Positions 46,492 through 49,012 of a stretch of 49,012 nt of DNA are shown here, piece after piece. Below the pieces are notes generated by a model, which made no database searches, was not told where the DNA came from, and saw only the letters and a list, made by a program, of their open reading frames with translations. The DNA comes from Pedosphaera sp. GTDB lineage: Bacteria; Verrucomicrobiota; Verrucomicrobiia; Limisphaerales; UBA9464. The stretch covers positions 1 to 49,012 of the forward strand of contig SIBK01000028.1 in NCBI GenBank assembly GCA_009695205.1, written 5' to 3'. Made by a program: the position numbers and the translations under genes. Positions within the stretch are counted from its first letter, which is position 1; every line of letters starts with the position of its first letter.

Positions 46492-46568
46492 GCACCCGTA
46501 GCTCAATTGGATAGAGCGGCTGACTACGGATCAGCAGGTTTCAGGTTCAACTCCTGACGGGTGCACCA
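46492..46568 (+). tRNA. tRNA-Arg (ACG)
   Basis: The cloverleaf is complete: acceptor gcacccg / cgggtgc, D-arm gctcaattggatagagc, anticodon stem gctga/tcagc with loop ctacgga (anticodon ACG, read as ICG, Arg), and T-arm tcagg-ttcaact-cctga. The discriminator is A (46565), followed by encoded CCA (46566-46568). It is 77 nt including CCA. It marks the boundary between ordinary core genes and the gene-poor right flank. No repeat of its 3' end was found by eye between it and the window end. Confidence 0.97.
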
Positions 46569-46847
46569 CTCTCCATCAATGGTTTACGATCTAATTGAGA
46601 CACTCCCTCTATTGTCACTGTACCCCCACTGTACCCTTTCAACTGTTCATAAAAGGCCATCCGCCCCTGACCGCGACCTGCTAGTCGGGGACCGGTCAGC
46701 AGCGGCGCTACTCCCATTGGGGACCGGTTTTCTTCCCCACGACTCGCCAATCGGGGGGCTCTCCTGCGGAAAAGATCGGAGGGGAGCTTGACTGGCGAAA
46801 TGAAGAGGAGTAGTTGACGAACTCAAGCGTCGCTTCGCTCCGAGAAA

Positions 46848-46913
46848 CTGTCCGGTCAAAATCGGAATGCTGTCCGACATTCTCCGGAACACTGTCCGGA
46901 TCAGATCGGAATC
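46848..46913. repeat. Three tandem degenerate 22-bp repeats (possible transposon end)
   Basis: Three units start exactly 22 nt apart at 46848, 46870 and 46892. Each begins ctgtccg(g/a) and continues to (a/t)(t/c)cggaa; units 1 and 3 share ctgtccgg and atcggaat, and unit 2 is more diverged. Such short tandem sites are typical of the multi-copy transposase-binding ends of IS21-like elements, but no transposase gene adjoins them. No other gene is supported in 46569-47230. Confidence 0.55.
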
Positions 46914-47230
46914 GGTGGTCGGTTTGAACGGAATGCGCACCGGAGCCGGCTCCGCCAACCGACCGCGCCGAACAGCCATTGTCTGCCATGGGAGCTGCGT
47001 CACGCCGGGTAAACGCAGTTTTTCATTTCCAACTGATGGCTGGCGATCTTGGGGAAGTACGCTCCGTTATCCGGGTATGTCCACTTCCCGGTAGCCTTAA
47101 GTGATTGCCGAGGTTCGCATGGTCCAATTGGACCACGGCTACTGGCTCGCCGAGCGGGATGGACGCGGATGAAGTTAGCCTTGAAGAGTATCAGCTCGCG
47201 ATGTCTGATCCGAACCTTCTCCTACCTGTT

Positions 47231-47722
47231 TCACCCGGGATCTAACCCACTGGATCTAATCATCTGAATAATCTGCGTAATGGTAGAATCGACACATTCG
47301 CAGGAAACTGGACCACTTAAGGCAGCCTTTAAGTCTGAACAAAGTCCACTCAAGCAAGGTTTTGTTACGCGCTCGCACTCGACACACATTTTGAGCAAAA
47401 GGAGAGCTCTCGGAAATTGTCCAACATTCCTGTAGTTGACTGCGTCTCTCCAAAACTGCGCTCCCCGCGGGGACAGCTTTTCGAACACGCTCCGCTCACA
47501 AATGGGAACTGGATCTCTGGGTGGTTTTTGCCCGCACGTAGATTGATGCTCAGCAATCAGGTCGATCGCAATCCGCTGGTCGCAGTGAATACAGTATTTT
47601 GTCCAATTGACCTTTCGGGCGGTGGAATAGCCTTTAGCACCGGCGCCTTGGAGAGGAGCAGCCATGAATTCCGACGGAACCGACCCCTTTAGAGTCGGTG
47701 GGTCGATGTGGATTTGGGACAC
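47231..47722 (-). CDS. Hypothetical protein with a possible zinc-binding CxxC-H-C motif
   Basis: Open frame of 163 codons from GTG 47722; ATG 47665 (MAAPLQGAGAKG) would give 144 residues. Near the N-terminus is YCIHCDQRIAIDLIAEHQSTCG, with Cys-x2-Cys and a later His-x4-Cys that could bind zinc. Further Cys residues occur in KMCVECERVTKPCLSGLC. The middle, QFWRDAVNYRNVGQFPRALLLL, looks helical. No family is recognised. It lies alone between the tandem repeats and a gene-free stretch, in the region after tRNA-Arg. It may be an accessory gene or a chance frame; codon use does not settle it. Confidence 0.4.
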   Translation of the reverse strand: MSQIHIDPPTLKGSVPSEFMAAPLQGAGAKGYSTARKVNWTKYCIHCDQRIAIDLIAEHQSTCGQKPPRDPVPICERSVFEKLSPRGAQFWRDAVNYRNVGQFPRALLLLKMCVECERVTKPCLSGLCSDLKAALSGPVSCECVDSTITQIIQMIRSSGLDPG

Positions 47723-48581
47723 TTATGACCCAGGCGATGATGCCGGGGTACTACATCTGTACTACGCAATGGATCAGGGTTTCGCCGGTCCGAGTAACGC
47801 ACGCTCTGGGAATGGACTGACGGGTGCTGAAAAAGGCGGCGAGGGCTGGATTTACCGACGTCTTAGGCAATAACCCGACCAGAAGTCATTAGTCAGATTT
47901 CATTGATAGGAATTTGCTTATCGCTCCGCTTCTTACAAATCCCGTAGCGTCAAAATACTCATGCGGCCGCTCGGTGAATTTCAGGAGGCCGCCGAGGCGT
48001 TCCCGAGTCTGGATGTCCCCTGCTGCCGGCCGTCGGGCGGAGGCCGCGACCAAGCCAGCGGTAGACGCGAAGGGCGAAAGGGATGGGTCGGGCCTGGTTG
48101 GCGCGGATCGTGGCGAAGTCGAGGAGCAGCTCTGTTTTTACCACTGGATAACGATCACAGGGGTACGACAACGGCGGTCATACGGGGTGGATGATTGATT
48201 CGAGTGCTTCCGGGAATCCATCGATGAATCGGTGATATCGGGAACACCCTCTTCCCCATGCCGGTTGCGATGGGAATCCCGAAGCACAGCAGACCACAAT
48301 CGCCGCCATTGAGCCGCCAAGGCGCGCTCCTTCGCCATCATGGCCTACGGCATTCAAGACCGCGCCCCCGTCGCTCCCCCCCGACGGGATCTCCGAACCT
48401 CTCTGACTGCGCAACCCCTCCGCACGTGACTATTGGCCTGCACTCAACCACCCAAGGCGCCCGTGAGTTCCGTTCCGCTTTTTCTGGTCTTCTTGGGCGA
48501 AAGGGATAGGTTCGGATCTCCAACTCTCAGATTCGCAAGTGCTTCGCGCCTGTTCGTTGCGGATTTTGAGAAAGGATCCTC
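47723..48581. other. Gene-free stretch before the BrxE-like gene
   Basis: About 860 bases with no frame I can defend. Short minus-strand frames (for example 47959-48171, with LLLDFATIRANQARPIPFALRVYRW) look faintly protein-like but match no family I know. It presumably contains the promoter of the gene at 48599 and eroded mobile DNA. Confidence 0.4.
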
Positions 48582-48602
48582 ATGCCAGAACATTGCAAGT
48601 GA
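48582..48602 (+). promoter_or_regulatory. Possible six-codon leader overlapping the BrxE-like start
   Basis: ATG 48582 is preceded by GAAAGGA (48570-48576) at normal ribosome-binding spacing and reads MPEHCK then TGA at 48600-48602. That stop overlaps the GTG at 48599 as GTGA, a common translational-coupling layout. The downstream GTG has no ribosome-binding site of its own, so the leader could deliver ribosomes to it. This is a structural reading only. Confidence 0.3.
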
Positions 48603-49012
48603 CCACGGATCGAAAACAACCCGGAATCGACCTCGATCATTTGATCAAGTTACGCCTGACTGTGGCCCGTTTTGGCGAGATGGATGGCGCCGCGTGGTGG
48701 AACACCCAGGGGGTGTTGGGCAAAGCAGGCAGGTCCGTTCTCTCCCGTGGATTCCCGGCGACTCATTGGTTCGCCCAAGCTCGGATCGTTTGTGCGGTAG
48801 CTGCAGCCCGCTGCGCCGCCGTCTTTTCCCCGCCTGGATGCTTCACTCTTTGGAGTCTCCCGGCCGAAATCGAGGATGCGATCTCGCGGCAGTGGTCGGC
48901 GATGTGCCGAAAGCCGAACGAGTGGGCTCCTTTTTTTGATGGCCTCACCCCTCGAAATTCCGGCGACCTTTTGCGTCACCTCAAAGAGCAGGAGCTCATC
49001 GACGAACGAACG
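48599..49012 (+). CDS. brxE: BrxE-like protein (BREX phage-defence component), cut by window end
   Basis: An open frame of 138 codons that runs off the right edge with no stop. From GTG 48599 it reads VTTDRKQPGIDLDHLIKLRLT, then VARFGEMDGAAWWNTQGVLG, SVLSRGFPATHWFAQARIV, CAVAAARCAAVFSPPGCFTLW, LPAEIEDAISRQW, NEWAPFFDGL and LLRHLKEQELIDE. This pattern (KLRL.VARFGEMD..WWNT.G.LG, RGFP.TH.FAQAR, VFDPPGC.TLW.LP..IE) is what I recall for BrxE, a protein of about 20 kDa encoded at the head of some BREX operons. Its molecular job is not established. The frame stays open upstream to at least 48482; GTG 48599 is chosen from the family N-terminus and the GTGA overlap with the leader. No other BREX gene is inside the window. 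Confidence 0.6.
   Translation, partial: MTTDRKQPGIDLDHLIKLRLTVARFGEMDGAAWWNTQGVLGKAGRSVLSRGFPATHWFAQARIVCAVAAARCAAVFSPPGCFTLWSLPAEIEDAISRQWSAMCRKPNEWAPFFDGLTPRNSGDLLRHLKEQELIDERT

Noticed and set aside
46547-46750. 67-codon minus-strand frame next to tRNA-Arg as an integrase C-terminus
   Set aside because: The text (MAFYEQLKGYSGGTVTIEG) shows none of the tyrosine-recombinase R-H-R-Y motifs; kept only as undefined flank sequence.
48433-48939. 168-codon plus-strand frame at the right edge
   Set aside because: It overlaps the BrxE-like frame in another phase; Ser/Arg/Pro-rich text without motifs, so a shadow.
1-49012. CRISPR arrays, rRNA genes and riboswitches
   Set aside because: No regularly spaced long repeats, rRNA-like sequence or recognisable riboswitch cores were seen on reading both strands.

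Overview
The window looks like a G+C-rich chromosome segment from a Verrucomicrobiota bacterium, most likely a Pedosphaera/Limisphaera-like relative. This is an inference from gene families, not from a 16S gene. The pointers are a PSD1/planctomycete-cytochrome protein paired with a Tat-exported DUF1501 protein, a pseudopilin with an H-x9-DG-like C-terminus, tandem CRTAC1 (FG-GAP + ASPIC/UnbV) proteins behind a TPR protein, a very large alpha-2-macroglobulin and a decayed TPR/TonB-type barrel gene.

Layout. 1-510: decayed transposase. 787-11849: ftsK (-), divergent from a 2010-residue thioester alpha-2-macroglobulin (+), which converges on glgA and an overlapping 2OG-Fe(II) oxygenase-like gene (-). 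12055-13492: EamA transporter and a cupin (+). 13552-17970: a gene graveyard holding a TPR/outer-membrane-barrel pseudogene with at least five lesions, an IS4-type transposase with a frameshift and a lost catalytic Glu, and a beta-helix scrap. 17971-23798 (-): pseudopilin, DUF1501, PSD1 protein and a remnant of a PQQ sugar dehydrogenase. 23956-34707 (-): a sugar uptake and oxidation cluster, comprising an RbsABC-type ABC transporter, SDR, L-rhamnose-type mutarotase, beta-propeller protein, second SDR, 2-hydroxyacid dehydrogenase, HpcH/HpaI aldolase and aldehyde dehydrogenase. This fits a non-phosphorylative deoxy-sugar route whose dehydratase and lactonase are not in the window. 34887-35680: ion-channel pseudogene, tRNA-Asn and hairpin repeats. 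35781-41459 (-): TPR, CRTAC1, CRTAC1, DUF192. 41703-46391 (+): citrate synthase, sucC, sucD, yggT, yggU. 46492: tRNA-Arg(ACG).

The last 2.4 kb after tRNA-Arg changes character: few genes, a three-copy 22-bp tandem repeat resembling a transposon end, one orphan zinc-ribbon-like ORF, and at the very edge (48599 to end) the start of an ORF that reads like BrxE, a small component of some BREX phage-defence systems. A BREX-type island next to tRNA-Arg, continuing past the right edge, is the most interesting prospect here. It rests on recalled family similarity and needs a profile search plus the flanking sequence.

A second recurrent signal is a family of intergenic hairpins (12001, 30120, 35613, 35655). 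Three of the copies share a conserved tail and have stems that vary with base pairing preserved.
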